Source: Schleiferiaceae bacterium
Lineage (GTDB): Bacteria; Bacteroidota; Bacteroidia; Flavobacteriales; Schleiferiaceae
Assembly: GCA_028357285.1 (NCBI GenBank)
Contig: JAOMWM010000006.1
Location: forward strand, 1 to 53,016
Length of the DNA stretch: 53,016 bases
Reading direction: 5' to 3'
This document shows, piece after piece, positions 1 through 8,958 of this stretch. Each line of letters begins with the position of its first letter. Positions within the stretch are counted from its first letter, which is position 1. The translations under genes and the position numbers were made by a program. The notes below the pieces were generated by a model. That model was not told the origin of the DNA. It saw only the letters and a list, made by a program, of their open reading frames with translations, and made no database searches.

Positions 1-3
1 TGA

Positions 4-3000
4 GTGACGTTAGAATACCTTACGGGCAGTCGAGAGGTCGTAGGTTCGTATCCCTTATTCTCCAATGCAACGTATCATTCGGATCGTATTGCTGTGATGG
101 ACTATTTCGTTCCTAGTGATGCAGATCAAAGAACAGGAGTGCTTAAAAAACACACCATTTATGTAGGTAATGTCCAAGCAAATAATATTGTGCGCGAAAG
201 TGAAGTGACAGGACTTACATCAGATAAAAAGTCCATAAAGTCTATGAGGACAACACTGGACTTCAATGGTAATTATGCAAAGACTGATCTTACCTATGAT
301 GGCTATGGTAATGTGTTAAGCATCACGGGAGCAGAAAACCATGCTGGCCAGCGAGCGATGACAAGCTTTACCTATGACAACACATTAAAGCAGTTTGTTG
401 AAACCGTTTCCAACCAGTTTGGAGAGAGTGTATGTAACAAATATGACCCTGAAACGGGGTTATTGTTGCAGAGTATTGGTATCAATGGCCACCCCATGGT
501 GTATCAATACGATCAGTTTGACCGTATTGAGAATATATGGGCGCCTAAGGAGATATATAATTTCGGAAGTGCACCTACCATTTCCTATGAGTACACTTTG
601 TATTCTGATAATGGCGGTGGTACTGTGACACAAGCTGTGGCCATCACCAAACACAACCTTGGAACAGCAAATTCTAATGCGGATCTTTCAGTGCAGTACC
701 AACCCATGAATTGCAGTCTGGTAGACTTATCCGGAAGGCCTTCAATGACGCAATATGTGCGTACTGCAACCATCGTGGATGGCATGGGTAAGGCTGCTCA
801 AATTCATGCTGATCAATCCGGAACTGCTGGAAGTACCAAAGACAAATTCCTTATTTCAGGACCACAGACTCTTGATAAGTTTGGACGATTGGAACAGAGC
901 TATGCAGATGTTTTTGTTTCAACTCATACGTTTGGTGATTTGTATATCGACCAGACTTACACTTCAAATGATTTGATGCAACGCAATGTCTCCTATGACT
1001 ACAATAGCAGGGCACTCTCCTCTGAAAGCTGGGGAGCTGAATCCGTTGGTAGCGGGCAGTGGACAACTACAATTATGGAGTTTGGCTGGAACAATGATAT
1101 TAATGGATCAGTTCATTACTTTGAAAAATCCTCAGTTTCTAGCAGTTTAGGGACGGGCAATCTAACGCCTGATTTGGTAGCCGCTAGCTACATTGATGCG
1201 AGAGGACGTAAGATTGGTCAAATCACCTATGGCGCCACCCCGAGTGATCATATCGTTACGCTGTTCAATTACAATGAGATTGGTGAGTTGATGCAAGTAA
1301 CAGACCCCATTGGCGCAATGACTACCTACACCTACGACCTTGCGGGGCGTGTTTTAGAGGAAGACCATCCTGATCGTGGTATTACACGAACCACATACGA
1401 TAATGCCAGCAATGTCACAGCGATTGAAACACCGGCCACTTTTGATGTCGGCGGAGTGATTTCAATGAACTATAACTACAACAGGCTTTGGAGTAAGACC
1501 ATGCCGAACTCTGGAGGTCTTGACCTCTATGACATAGAGTATGCCTACGGCTACAAGGGTGATGGCAAGAATGGCGCTGGACGCATTGTAGAAATTAAAC
1601 AAGGCCAGTCCTTTAAAGTTGACCATCTTAAGTATGATGAGTTAGGTCAAGTCTCTGAAGAAGATGTGACCATTGATGTTCCTGTGTACGGCCTCAGAAA
1701 CTTTGTTACGTCTAAACACTATGACTCGTTTGGTAGGATTCTTCAAGCAGCTTACCCTGATGGCGATGAAGTAGAGTATGGCTATACCTCCAATGGAGAG
1801 TTAGAATCTATTTCATCAACGGTCAATGGCGTAAGTCAAGATGTGATCTCCAACATTAAGTATAACGGCTATGGTCAAATCAGTGAGATTAACTATGGCA
1901 ATGGCACATCAACATCCTATTCCTACGATGCTGGTAATACGAAAAAGCAAGCAACATTAATGGGATCAACGGTGGAAGGATATGTCTCTGGAAATACCTT
2001 GACAACAACCCTCCTTGATCGTCAGTATGAATACAATAAGCAGGGAATGGTTTCCAGCCTAGATAGAGATGTCCATGGCAGCCTTTTAGGCTCAACTGGT
2101 ACAAAGTCATTCAGCGATAGCTACACCTATGATGCCTTTGGGCGCTTTGAGAGCCACGACCATTCTCAAGTTGGTCAATCCAGTCAAAGCTACACCTACA
2201 CCTTGGATATGAGCTACAACAAGGCAGGAGGCATTCTGTCAAAGGATGGTACAGGAGTTGGCTTCCAGAGTGTGGCGTCTCTTAACTATGACCTTCAGTA
2301 CAACTATAACGGTAATAATTCCCACCAACTTGTTAGCGTACAAGACCAGGATAACAACGTACAATCTACCTATCAGTACAATAGCTCAGGTAGCATCAAA
2401 CATATGGACGATCCGACTATGGGAGATCCACAAGAGTTTTTCTGGAATGAAGAGCAACAACTCGTTGGTGTAAGTAATGACCAAGGCATCCACCATTACG
2501 TCTATGACTACAAGGGTGAGCGCATTATGAAGTCGTCTGTACTTGTTAGCTCTGTTTATGTCAATGATGAAACTATTGATGAGGTACACAACCTGGATCC
2601 ATATACAGTCTATGTAAACCCGTACTACGTCATCACAGGGATGACTGGAGGTGATAAGGTGTCCAAACACTACTATATGAACACTCAGCGTGTGGCAACG
2701 GATATTTCAATTAACTACACCGGTGAGTCTGATTCTGATGGTCCGAAAAAAGGAACACAAGAAGATGAGAGCATAGACATTTCCAGTCTAGCTATAGAAA
2801 ACCTTAATTCCATTCTTGTTGGACTAGAAAAGGGTGCTATTGATAAAAGTGACAATTTATCGCTGCCATCCGTGTATGTGTACTATCCTGACCTAGTAAA
2901 TACAACTGAATCAAACGGTATTGAATCCAGCAGTTCGTCAAGAATCATGTTCTGGTATCATCCTGATTACCTAGGAAATGTGGACCTCATTACCGAGAAG

Positions 3001-4041
3001 GATGGAAATGCCCATGAATTCTTCATGTACAACCCTTGGGGTGAACAGATGCATCAGTGGAATGCAAACACGTATGGATTTAGTTCGCCATATAGGTTTA
3101 ACGGCAAAGAGTTGGATCCAGAGACAGGACTAGCGTATTACAGTGCAAGATATTATCAAAGCAAAGTGAGTATTTGGTTAAGTATTGACCTAAAAGCTGC
3201 TGAGTACCCATCAGTCTCTGGTTACACAGCAATGAATAACAACCCCCTTCTATATATAGATCCAAATGGAATGGAAAACATTGTTGTTGTTGGCTCTCAG
3301 TCTGATAACAGCGCTGGAAATAAATTAATGTTTGCCAATCAAGGTATTAGGGCAATAAAAGAAATGTCCAAAAACTCACCAAATGAAAGTAGGTCAATGA
3401 TAATTTTTACAGAAGGCTATACAGATGATCAATTATCAGCAATTGAAAAATCCGTTAAGTCTTATGGAGGTACACTTGTGAAGGTGAATTCATCTGAAGA
3501 GTTTACTAACTATGTAAACTCAAAATCTAGTTCTGGCGGTGAACTTTCAGGCGCTAGAGAAAATGATAAAATAACCACAATGGAAATTTACTCACACGGA
3601 CTCCCAGGATCTATTGAGTTTGGTTACGAAGGCAAGAGTGAGAGTAAGTACAAATTGGACGCAAGTAATGTTTCTAATCTTAACCCTGGCGCATTCAATG
3701 GCACCAATTCTACAATATATTCTTATGCTTGTAGAACTGGAACAGGCAGTAACATTAATTTCATAGGACCTACATTTATGATGAAAACATCAAAAAGTTT
3801 AGCACAAAAACTAGCTAATGCTACTGGGGCTCATGTTGTAGCATTTCCAGTAAGAACAGATTACCAATTTACTCTCGGTACTTGGTCTGAAAGAAGGTTT
3901 AGCTTTCCTCGTGCTGCACCAGCGAATTATTTAATTGACGGTGGAGCCTTCATGCCGACTGGCGCGGCTCATCCCGTAACAGCAGGCGGTAGTCCCTTTG
4001 GATTTTACAGCGGTGAAATGAACTTTTATCCAAAAAACTAA
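4..4041 (+). CDS. RHS repeat protein with variable C-terminal toxin-like tip (5' part missing)
   Basis: This is a large RHS/YD-repeat protein. Many 'YDxxGR'-like repeats run from about residue 90 to 1000, forming the shell that encloses a C-terminal toxin in this family. The RHS core is clear: RFNGKELDPETGLAYYSARYY at residues 1031-1051 and NPLLYIDPNGM at 1080-1090. Everything after 1090 (about 255 residues) is the variable tip. The tip has IYSHGLPG (His1198-Gly) and IYSYACRTG (Ala-Cys1243), each after a hydrophobic strand, which is the His-Gly...Ala-Cys layout of clan CD cysteine peptidases (caspase/gingipain/CHAT type); the assignment is inference. There is no signal peptide. The first codon is GTG directly after an in-frame TGA at bases 1-3, so the N-terminal part is either out of the window and cut off by a stop or frameshift, or lost. 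The next gene follows after one base. Confidence 0.8.
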   Translation: MTLEYLTGSREVVGSYPLFSNATYHSDRIAVMDYFVPSDADQRTGVLKKHTIYVGNVQANNIVRESEVTGLTSDKKSIKSMRTTLDFNGNYAKTDLTYDGYGNVLSITGAENHAGQRAMTSFTYDNTLKQFVETVSNQFGESVCNKYDPETGLLLQSIGINGHPMVYQYDQFDRIENIWAPKEIYNFGSAPTISYEYTLYSDNGGGTVTQAVAITKHNLGTANSNADLSVQYQPMNCSLVDLSGRPSMTQYVRTATIVDGMGKAAQIHADQSGTAGSTKDKFLISGPQTLDKFGRLEQSYADVFVSTHTFGDLYIDQTYTSNDLMQRNVSYDYNSRALSSESWGAESVGSGQWTTTIMEFGWNNDINGSVHYFEKSSVSSSLGTGNLTPDLVAASYIDARGRKIGQITYGATPSDHIVTLFNYNEIGELMQVTDPIGAMTTYTYDLAGRVLEEDHPDRGITRTTYDNASNVTAIETPATFDVGGVISMNYNYNRLWSKTMPNSGGLDLYDIEYAYGYKGDGKNGAGRIVEIKQGQSFKVDHLKYDELGQVSEEDVTIDVPVYGLRNFVTSKHYDSFGRILQAAYPDGDEVEYGYTSNGELESISSTVNGVSQDVISNIKYNGYGQISEINYGNGTSTSYSYDAGNTKKQATLMGSTVEGYVSGNTLTTTLLDRQYEYNKQGMVSSLDRDVHGSLLGSTGTKSFSDSYTYDAFGRFESHDHSQVGQSSQSYTYTLDMSYNKAGGILSKDGTGVGFQSVASLNYDLQYNYNGNNSHQLVSVQDQDNNVQSTYQYNSSGSIKHMDDPTMGDPQEFFWNEEQQLVGVSNDQGIHHYVYDYKGERIMKSSVLVSSVYVNDETIDEVHNLDPYTVYVNPYYVITGMTGGDKVSKHYYMNTQRVATDISINYTGESDSDGPKKGTQEDESIDISSLAIENLNSILVGLEKGAIDKSDNLSLPSVYVYYPDLVNTTESNGIESSSSSRIMFWYHPDYLGNVDLITEKDGNAHEFFMYNPWGEQMHQWNANTYGFSSPYRFNGKELDPETGLAYYSARYYQSKVSIWLSIDLKAAEYPSVSGYTAMNNNPLLYIDPNGMENIVVVGSQSDNSAGNKLMFANQGIRAIKEMSKNSPNESRSMIIFTEGYTDDQLSAIEKSVKSYGGTLVKVNSSEEFTNYVNSKSSSGGELSGARENDKITTMEIYSHGLPGSIEFGYEGKSESKYKLDASNVSNLNPGAFNGTNSTIYSYACRTGTGSNINFIGPTFMMKTSKSLAQKLANATGAHVVAFPVRTDYQFTLGTWSERRFSFPRAAPANYLIDGGAFMPTGAAHPVTAGGSPFGFYSGEMNFYPKN

Positions 4042-4042
4042 T

Positions 4043-4528
4043 ATGAAGTATATTTTAAAATTTAACTTTCCGTTAGGGACAATAATTATGAGTACATTGA
4101 TGTTCGGATGTACTGATTATAGCACAAGAGATTCAGCTGAAGTTAGATACTCAGACTATAAAGTATTTGATCATTTCGAAGGATCATATGAAAATTGTAA
4201 AAATGTAGTTTATCAAGATTTCGAGCTTCATTTTGAAATGGAATCTCCTCTAACTGATTCAGATTTAGAGTTGTTGGTGATTAGAAATGGACTCATCTAC
4301 AAAGGAAGTTTTAGAGAAGAGATTAGAATAGAAAACCTTCCTTTTTGCCTTGATGACGGTGGCTGGCTACAAACGTTGTCTTTTGTGATATTGGATCATT
4401 CAAAAAAACAAGCATATATGTGGACTAGAAAGAATTCTTATCGACTTCATGAAAGGAAATCTTATGTCATACGATTAATGAATTCAGGAAATTATCGAGT
4501 AAAAGGTATGTGGTTTCTAAATAGTTAA
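4043..4528 (+). CDS. Small lipoprotein, candidate immunity protein for the RHS tip
   Basis: This 161-residue protein has a short basic start, a hydrophobic stretch and a lipobox ending at Cys23 (LMFGC), so it should be processed by signal peptidase II and lipid-anchored. I recognise no domain in the mature part, which is rich in acidic and aromatic residues. The start codon lies one base after the stop of the RHS gene, so the two are co-transcribed and probably translationally coupled. In RHS and other polymorphic toxin systems the gene directly after the toxin tip normally encodes its immunity protein; a lipoprotein would fit a toxin acting in the periplasm or envelope. The immunity role is inferred from position only. 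A second ATG at codon 16 would destroy the signal peptide and is less likely. Confidence 0.65.
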   Translation: MKYILKFNFPLGTIIMSTLMFGCTDYSTRDSAEVRYSDYKVFDHFEGSYENCKNVVYQDFELHFEMESPLTDSDLELLVIRNGLIYKGSFREEIRIENLPFCLDDGGWLQTLSFVILDHSKKQAYMWTRKNSYRLHERKSYVIRLMNSGNYRVKGMWFLNS

Positions 4529-4704
4529 ATCCAAATTGCATTTTAGGAACACAACGAATTGTAAATCATCAGCGGAATTTGGACTGAAGTCTGCTTTGTA
4601 AACGATTTGTTTATCTGGATCTATTCACTTGATATTATCGATATTGGGTAATCAAAACCCAAGTCAAAGGGGTTAAATGTGGATAATTTCTACTTTTTCA
4701 CAAT

Positions 4705-4738
4705 TCTTGTATACCCCGAGTCAATTCATTTATATTTG
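4705..4738 (+). promoter_or_regulatory. Candidate Bacteroidetes promoter in the 4529-4888 gap
   Basis: The 360-base gap between the lipoprotein and the next gene holds no credible ORF. It contains TATATTTG at 4731-4738, an exact match to the Bacteroidetes -7 consensus TAnnTTTG. A TTG lies about 21 bases upstream (4707-4709), within the usual spacing range. It would give the gene at 4889 a leader of about 145 bases. Such short motifs also occur by chance in AT-rich DNA. Confidence 0.35.
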
Positions 4739-4888
4739 GACATACCTTTTTGGTAGCTTAGGTTTATTGGTTTGGTAAAAGGGAGTTGTTTTTTATGTAA
4801 TGCAGCTCTCTTTTCTTTTTAAGTAATTGTGTAGTCTTACGTTTGAGTTTGGTATTTTAGAATCATTGCAATAGAATGACCCATTATT

Positions 4889-5716
4889 ATGGACGTAGAT
4901 CCCTTCATTTACGAAGCAAATAATAGGCCGATAGATGATTTCTGCGGCCTCTCGGCAGCGGAGATGCACCAATTGGTTCATAATCCTATAAGTGAAGACT
5001 CAGTAGTTAGATTCAAAAAACCTATTACAGACGATGTTCTGGATCGTATCCCTCTTGCTAGGCTGCTTGAAGAGTTCATTAGGTTGTTTAATGAGAAGAC
5101 AGAGTCGATGAAGTTGACGAGCACGGGATCGCTACAACAGGGCGTCTTGCGTGAGCTATACGCGAAAGGAATAGTTCGAGATGATTATCTGGATTACCGG
5201 AACAAGCCAATCACGCGAGAAGTTCAATGGGAAGCGATGTATGCATTGCATAATGTTGCCAGATTAAGTGGCCTAGTGCGCATGCAGCACAATAAACTTT
5301 ATCTGACCAAGAAGGCAAAGAAACTCATGAAGGACAGAGCAGAACTCTTTAAGTATCTACTAAAAGCCTATGCGGAGCAGTTTAACTGGGGGTATATGGA
5401 CGGATACCCAGACGAGCCCGTTGGACAGGTAGCGTGGCCGTATACACTTTATCTGCTAAACAAGTATGGACATAAGCCACAACCAACAGCATTCTATTCA
5501 GACCTATACAAAAAGGCCTTCCCTCAGCTTGCTGTTGGGTTCATTGACACAGCGTATGGCACTGGAGAGAGCTATTTCGCAAATTGCTTTAAAGTCAGGA
5601 CTTTTACCAGATTCTTGGACAGGTTTGGTTTGATTGAATTGGACAAAGGGTTGATTGATAAGGACCAGCAGGTAAAGAGTTCGCCTCTTTTGAAGGAACT
5701 CTTTGAATTTGAGTAG
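4889..5716 (+). CDS. Uncharacterised 275-residue protein, family repeated in this island
   Basis: I cannot name this family. Near the N-terminus it has GLSAAEMHQLVHNP, a motif I associate with small bacterial proteins related to plasmid pRiA4b ORF-3-like proteins. The middle (residues about 55-165) looks all-helical with a winged-helix feel: a helix-rich stretch, then LVRMQHNKLYLTKKAKKLMK. The last third has PVGQVAWPYTLYLLNKYG and a FPQL motif. The sequence lacks a signal peptide and membrane segments, so the protein should be cytoplasmic. It sits between the RHS/lipoprotein pair and repeat unit A. Degraded homologues of its 3' part lie on the other strand at 10405-10665 and, in worse shape, at 9157-9285, so the family appears to travel with this island. 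No function is claimed. Confidence 0.75.
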   Translation: MDVDPFIYEANNRPIDDFCGLSAAEMHQLVHNPISEDSVVRFKKPITDDVLDRIPLARLLEEFIRLFNEKTESMKLTSTGSLQQGVLRELYAKGIVRDDYLDYRNKPITREVQWEAMYALHNVARLSGLVRMQHNKLYLTKKAKKLMKDRAELFKYLLKAYAEQFNWGYMDGYPDEPVGQVAWPYTLYLLNKYGHKPQPTAFYSDLYKKAFPQLAVGFIDTAYGTGESYFANCFKVRTFTRFLDRFGLIELDKGLIDKDQQVKSSPLLKELFEFE

Positions 5717-5890
5717 CTTAAAACCACACTCACAGAATTCAAATTTCCATGTAGATAGTAATAACACTTCTGATGAGTTACTCACAATGGTGTATTAGCC
5801 TAAAAAGAGTAAAAAATTGCTAATCGACGTCATTCTATACAATGGGAAAATCAATAGACCTTTCCGCAATAAATCATAAACAATTATAGA

Positions 5891-6103
5891 ATGACTAACA
5901 CCCTGCCAATCCATGAACTGGTTCAAGAGCTTCGTCGTGCCGATATTAATATATCAGCTAATGTCAGTGAAAACCTACACGGAATTCTAGACTTTAGCTA
6001 CGAGTCACCAATGGAGTTTAATGGTCACGCGGAGAGAGAGGGGAATGAACCTAACGCTCCAATACGCTCAAAATCAGTTATTTACGAGAACTCTTTTCGC
6101 TAA
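5891..6103 (+). CDS. N-terminal gene fragment running into repeat unit A
   Basis: This is a 70-codon frame. The first 35 or so residues (MTNTLPIHELVQELRRADIN...) look like real coding sequence: an amphipathic helix followed by an alternating strand, similar in feel to TubC-type N-terminal docking segments, although that comparison is weak. From about residue 46 the frame is simply the translation of repeat unit A (tRNA-Ser 3'-end copy). I therefore read it as the 5' stub of a gene whose 3' part was lost when the unit was inserted. It may not be expressed. Confidence 0.3.
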   Translation: MTNTLPIHELVQELRRADINISANVSENLHGILDFSYESPMEFNGHAEREGNEPNAPIRSKSVIYENSFR

Positions 6104-6254
6104 GTCAACCCGCTAAGCAACCCAATCGGCCGCGGAGGGCATTTCGCCCAATTGCTTGACTTAACAAGGCGAATATAAAGGATTTCACCTAAAGGTTCGA
6201 TTCTCTACAAGCTCGTTCTTCAGACAATCAGTTTGGTTCGAAAAGTCTCGAACC
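6031..6254. repeat. Repeat unit A: tRNA-Ser 3'-end copy plus palindrome
   Basis: The unit begins with GGAGAGAGAGG at 6031, the complement of the acceptor end of tRNA-Ser, followed by a strongly degraded T-arm. Bases 6031-6185 match 8935-9089 (unit B) without a gap, with about 8-10 differences. The shared part includes a GC-rich stretch (about 6100-6167) with short complementary arms. The unit ends with an imperfect hairpin: GGTTCGA at 6235-6241 and TCGAACC at 6248-6254. It lies between the 5' stub at 5891 and the stop of the minus-strand gene at 6306. It is the most degraded of the four tRNA copies and the farthest from the intact tRNA. Confidence 0.8.
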
Positions 6255-6305
6255 CACTTTGTAGCTAAGGTTCGTATTGCCTAGCTTCACTGGAAAAGAC
6301 TTTTC

Positions 6306-7892
6306 TTACCGTGATTGTATTCGAATTTTCGCACTAAACGTTCGGCTATCATCTGATTGTATTCGAATGACATACATCCCATCGGGGATGACTCTTTTTT
6401 CAAAGAGATTTATCCTTCGCATGCCATGTTCTAATGAGGCTTGTTGGGTTAACACATGCCTTCCACTGAGATCATAAATCTGGATTTGAATGTTGTTTGC
6501 TTCTGGAATCTCAATAGAGAGCATTCCATCTGTAATAGGGTTGGGGTAAAATGCGAATTTGTCTAGATGTTTAAAATAGACGGTATCACAACCGGGTTCG
6601 GTACAGCCAATGCTATCCAGTTTTAAGACCCAGCCTCTACTTTGAGGCCTTCCCGTTGAATCGATGTTAAAATATCTACCGGAGCATATGATTCCGCCAT
6701 CTAGGGTTTTATCAATGTCGGTGATGTAACTGGCGTCATATCGTTTAATATCATTTTTATCATATAGGTAATCCCTGTACCATAGGGAGTCTCCTTTACT
6801 TGATACCGATAAAAGAAAGGAAAGATTTGTAACGAAGAAGCTGGAATCACTCATGAAATCTTTTAAGGTACCAGAAATGACATAGGTGCTATCCGTCAAT
6901 TCAAGGACATCCGTTACAAACCTCAAATTTGCCGTACCTGAGAATCCGTCATAAGGTATTTTGAAATACTCTTTCTCCCAGACCGTCTCCAGAGTAGCGT
7001 GGTGCAACTCCGCAACTGTAATATTGAAAGCTTGTTCATAGTAGCTATCGCCATTGCTTGCGGTACCTTTCCCATAAACCACTAGAAAGTTTCCGTTTTT
7101 GAGTTCTCGAGCAATGAGACGCGTATTTCCGTGTTCAGGGTTTCTAAAAACACGATCTTTTAGCTTTCTACCCGTGCTATCTGTGAGCATGATGTAGGAT
7201 TCCCAACTTTGGAGGTCATTTGAGCGATATCTAGCACCTCCTACCACTAACCTATTTCGACTGGTGGAAATGATACTATGACAGGAATAGGCGTGCATAC
7301 TACCAGGCGGATGGTATAGTTTCTCCCAGTTTCGGTTACCCAAGCTGTCTAATCCACTCAAATAAAGACTTCCAACAGGATCGGTTCTACCAATATCTTT
7401 GGTGACAACCCCTGTAACAATTAATTCATTTTTTTGCCAAGTAGAAGTTATGCCAACTGTTCTTAATGAATCTTCACACTGAATGATTGGCCCAGTAAAC
7501 CAAGTGTTGTTGGTGTATCTCCTTATGGCAAAGCCACCGGATATTTCAGGTGTAATGGTTCCTGTTAGAGAATAAATAGATTCATTTCGTAATGTACTTC
7601 CTCCTGCACCTTTAGGATAGTTGTTTTTTAACACCTCTAGTAAAGAATCTTCTATGCTGATTGTGCCATTAGCGTTTAAAAACAAACTTCTAACTCCAAC
7701 GCCTCCCGATATCGGCTGTATTTGGCTTGGTGTGTAATATCCTCCGTCAGGCAAAGCAACAATGCTCCTACAATCTAATGACGGAGCATAGAGCTTATTG
7801 AAATAGATCTGTGCTTCTCCAAAGAATGGAAAAAATAGCAAGAGGGCGATAAACGCCCTCTTGACTTTTGATATTTTAATGTTGTACAACAA
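6306..7892 (-). CDS. Secreted T9SS type A sorting-domain protein, propeller-like
   Basis: This 528-residue protein has an N-terminal signal peptide (hydrophobic run FIALLLFFPFFGEAQ) and a C-terminal T9SS type A sorting domain starting at FAFYPNPITDGMLSIE and containing YDLSGRHV and GMYVIRI. The body has scattered 'DGGY' / 'DGGIICSG' elements typical of Bacteroidetes beta-propeller-like surface proteins. It should be exported by Sec, moved across the outer membrane by the T9SS, and released or anchored at the surface. Its start overlaps the end of the upstream gene (7876-8958) by 17 bases, so the two are probably co-transcribed from further up. The upstream gene is truncated, so this module may have lost its own promoter. 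Function beyond secretion is unknown. Confidence 0.8.
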   Translation of the reverse strand: MLYNIKISKVKRAFIALLLFFPFFGEAQIYFNKLYAPSLDCRSIVALPDGGYYTPSQIQPISGGVGVRSLFLNANGTISIEDSLLEVLKNNYPKGAGGSTLRNESIYSLTGTITPEISGGFAIRRYTNNTWFTGPIIQCEDSLRTVGITSTWQKNELIVTGVVTKDIGRTDPVGSLYLSGLDSLGNRNWEKLYHPPGSMHAYSCHSIISTSRNRLVVGGARYRSNDLQSWESYIMLTDSTGRKLKDRVFRNPEHGNTRLIARELKNGNFLVVYGKGTASNGDSYYEQAFNITVAELHHATLETVWEKEYFKIPYDGFSGTANLRFVTDVLELTDSTYVISGTLKDFMSDSSFFVTNLSFLLSVSSKGDSLWYRDYLYDKNDIKRYDASYITDIDKTLDGGIICSGRYFNIDSTGRPQSRGWVLKLDSIGCTEPGCDTVYFKHLDKFAFYPNPITDGMLSIEIPEANNIQIQIYDLSGRHVLTQQASLEHGMRRINLFEKRVIPDGMYVIRIQSDDSRTFSAKIRIQSR

Positions 7893-8958
7893 TCTTAATA
7901 CTTCTTGGTTCTGATTCCTCAGAATGGACTTTAACTATATAAGTTCCTGATGCGAGGGTAGATAAATCAAATATAGCTGTTCCCATCTTAAGTTCTTGAC
8001 TACCAATAAGGACTCCATTTAAATTATACAGCAATGCCATTCCATCCAATACATCTCCAACATATATTTGGACAAGGTCGCTTGCTGGATTAGGATATAC
8101 TCGGATCAAAGCTTCAGGGTTAACCGATTCAATATTACTGTTCTCCGTTTTGAATGACGGCACATCAGGTATGCGTACCTCTTCCTCATAATAGCTAGAC
8201 ATGCCTAACAAATCCAAAACCGAATTGGCCCAAAGCATAGGAAGATTTTCATTTCCTGAACTGGCTAAAGCTATAACGGTTGCTTTTTGCGTTTCATTCA
8301 TTTCTGTCCAAGAAAGCCCTTCTTCAGCCATAGAAACACGAAGGTTGTACCATGATTGAAAATCAGCATAATCCAAGGCGTCTTGTGAAGAATAATTTGC
8401 TAATTGAGGGATGCCGCTAACCAACGTGTTTACCAAATTATGTTGACCATTGTCAATATAAGCGTCGGCTAACATATATTGATAAGATATTTCAGTTCGT
8501 GTTTCCAATAAATCAACGATACTATCTAATCCGTTGTAGCTTTCACTGGCAGCATACAAACCAAGAATTGAAGAAATCGCATCGTGTTGGATACCAATGT
8601 TAGCAGCGATTTCTCCCTCAAGCTTCTCTTTAGCGCCATAACTGCTCGTACCGTTTTCAATATCCGATACAATCCATGCTGGCATGTTTCTCTGATAAAT
8701 CAAACCCATTAAATGTGAGGCCTTAGGTGCATCGGGATTGGCAAGCATTATGTTTCGGAGCATCAAATCTGGGAAAGTTGGGTCTAAAATTAAGGATTCA
8801 ATAATACTGTGATCCAGATAAGGGCTTTGCGCCATTAAGTCCATATAAACATTGTACCAGTTACTGTTTTGACTAGCAAATAGAATATCTGCTTCCAGTT
8901 GCCAATTGTCTTCTGTATTGAGTAATTCTTCCACGGAGAGAGAGGGTTTTGAACCCAA
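7876..8958 (-). CDS. 5'-truncated T9SS type A sorting-domain protein (C-terminal part only)
   Basis: The frame has no proper start: its first possible codon is a TTG inside repeat unit B, so residues 1-8 are just the translation of the tRNA-Ser copy. Real family sequence begins around VEELLN. The body (about residues 10-270) is a helical repeat-like region with phrases such as 'LRNIMLANPDAPKASHLMGL', which I associate with the C-terminal part of very large Bacteroidetes surface proteins. A T9SS type A sorting domain closes it (IRVYPNPASDLVQIYVGD, then YNLNGVLIGS and GTYIVKVHS). There is no signal peptide, so the product could not be secreted as it stands. It looks like a C-terminal tip severed from its N-terminal part exactly at unit B. 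The gene downstream overlaps it by 17 bases. Confidence 0.6.
   Translation of the reverse strand: MGSKPSLSVEELLNTEDNWQLEADILFASQNSNWYNVYMDLMAQSPYLDHSIIESLILDPTFPDLMLRNIMLANPDAPKASHLMGLIYQRNMPAWIVSDIENGTSSYGAKEKLEGEIAANIGIQHDAISSILGLYAASESYNGLDSIVDLLETRTEISYQYMLADAYIDNGQHNLVNTLVSGIPQLANYSSQDALDYADFQSWYNLRVSMAEEGLSWTEMNETQKATVIALASSGNENLPMLWANSVLDLLGMSSYYEEEVRIPDVPSFKTENSNIESVNPEALIRVYPNPASDLVQIYVGDVLDGMALLYNLNGVLIGSQELKMGTAIFDLSTLASGTYIVKVHSEESEPRSIKIVVQH

Noticed and set aside
4793-4981. A 62-codon minus-strand frame in the gap before the 275-residue gene.
   Set aside because: It overlaps the start of the better-supported gene and has no family-like features or promoter.
6100-6175. Integron attC site: unit A contains ACTTAAC, which fits the RYYYAAC core, and arms that can pair.
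   Set aside because: The matching GTTRRRY core is not found in the right order and spacing, modules are multi-gene and mixed in strand, and no integron integrase is seen. A tRNA 3'-end origin explains the conserved edge better.
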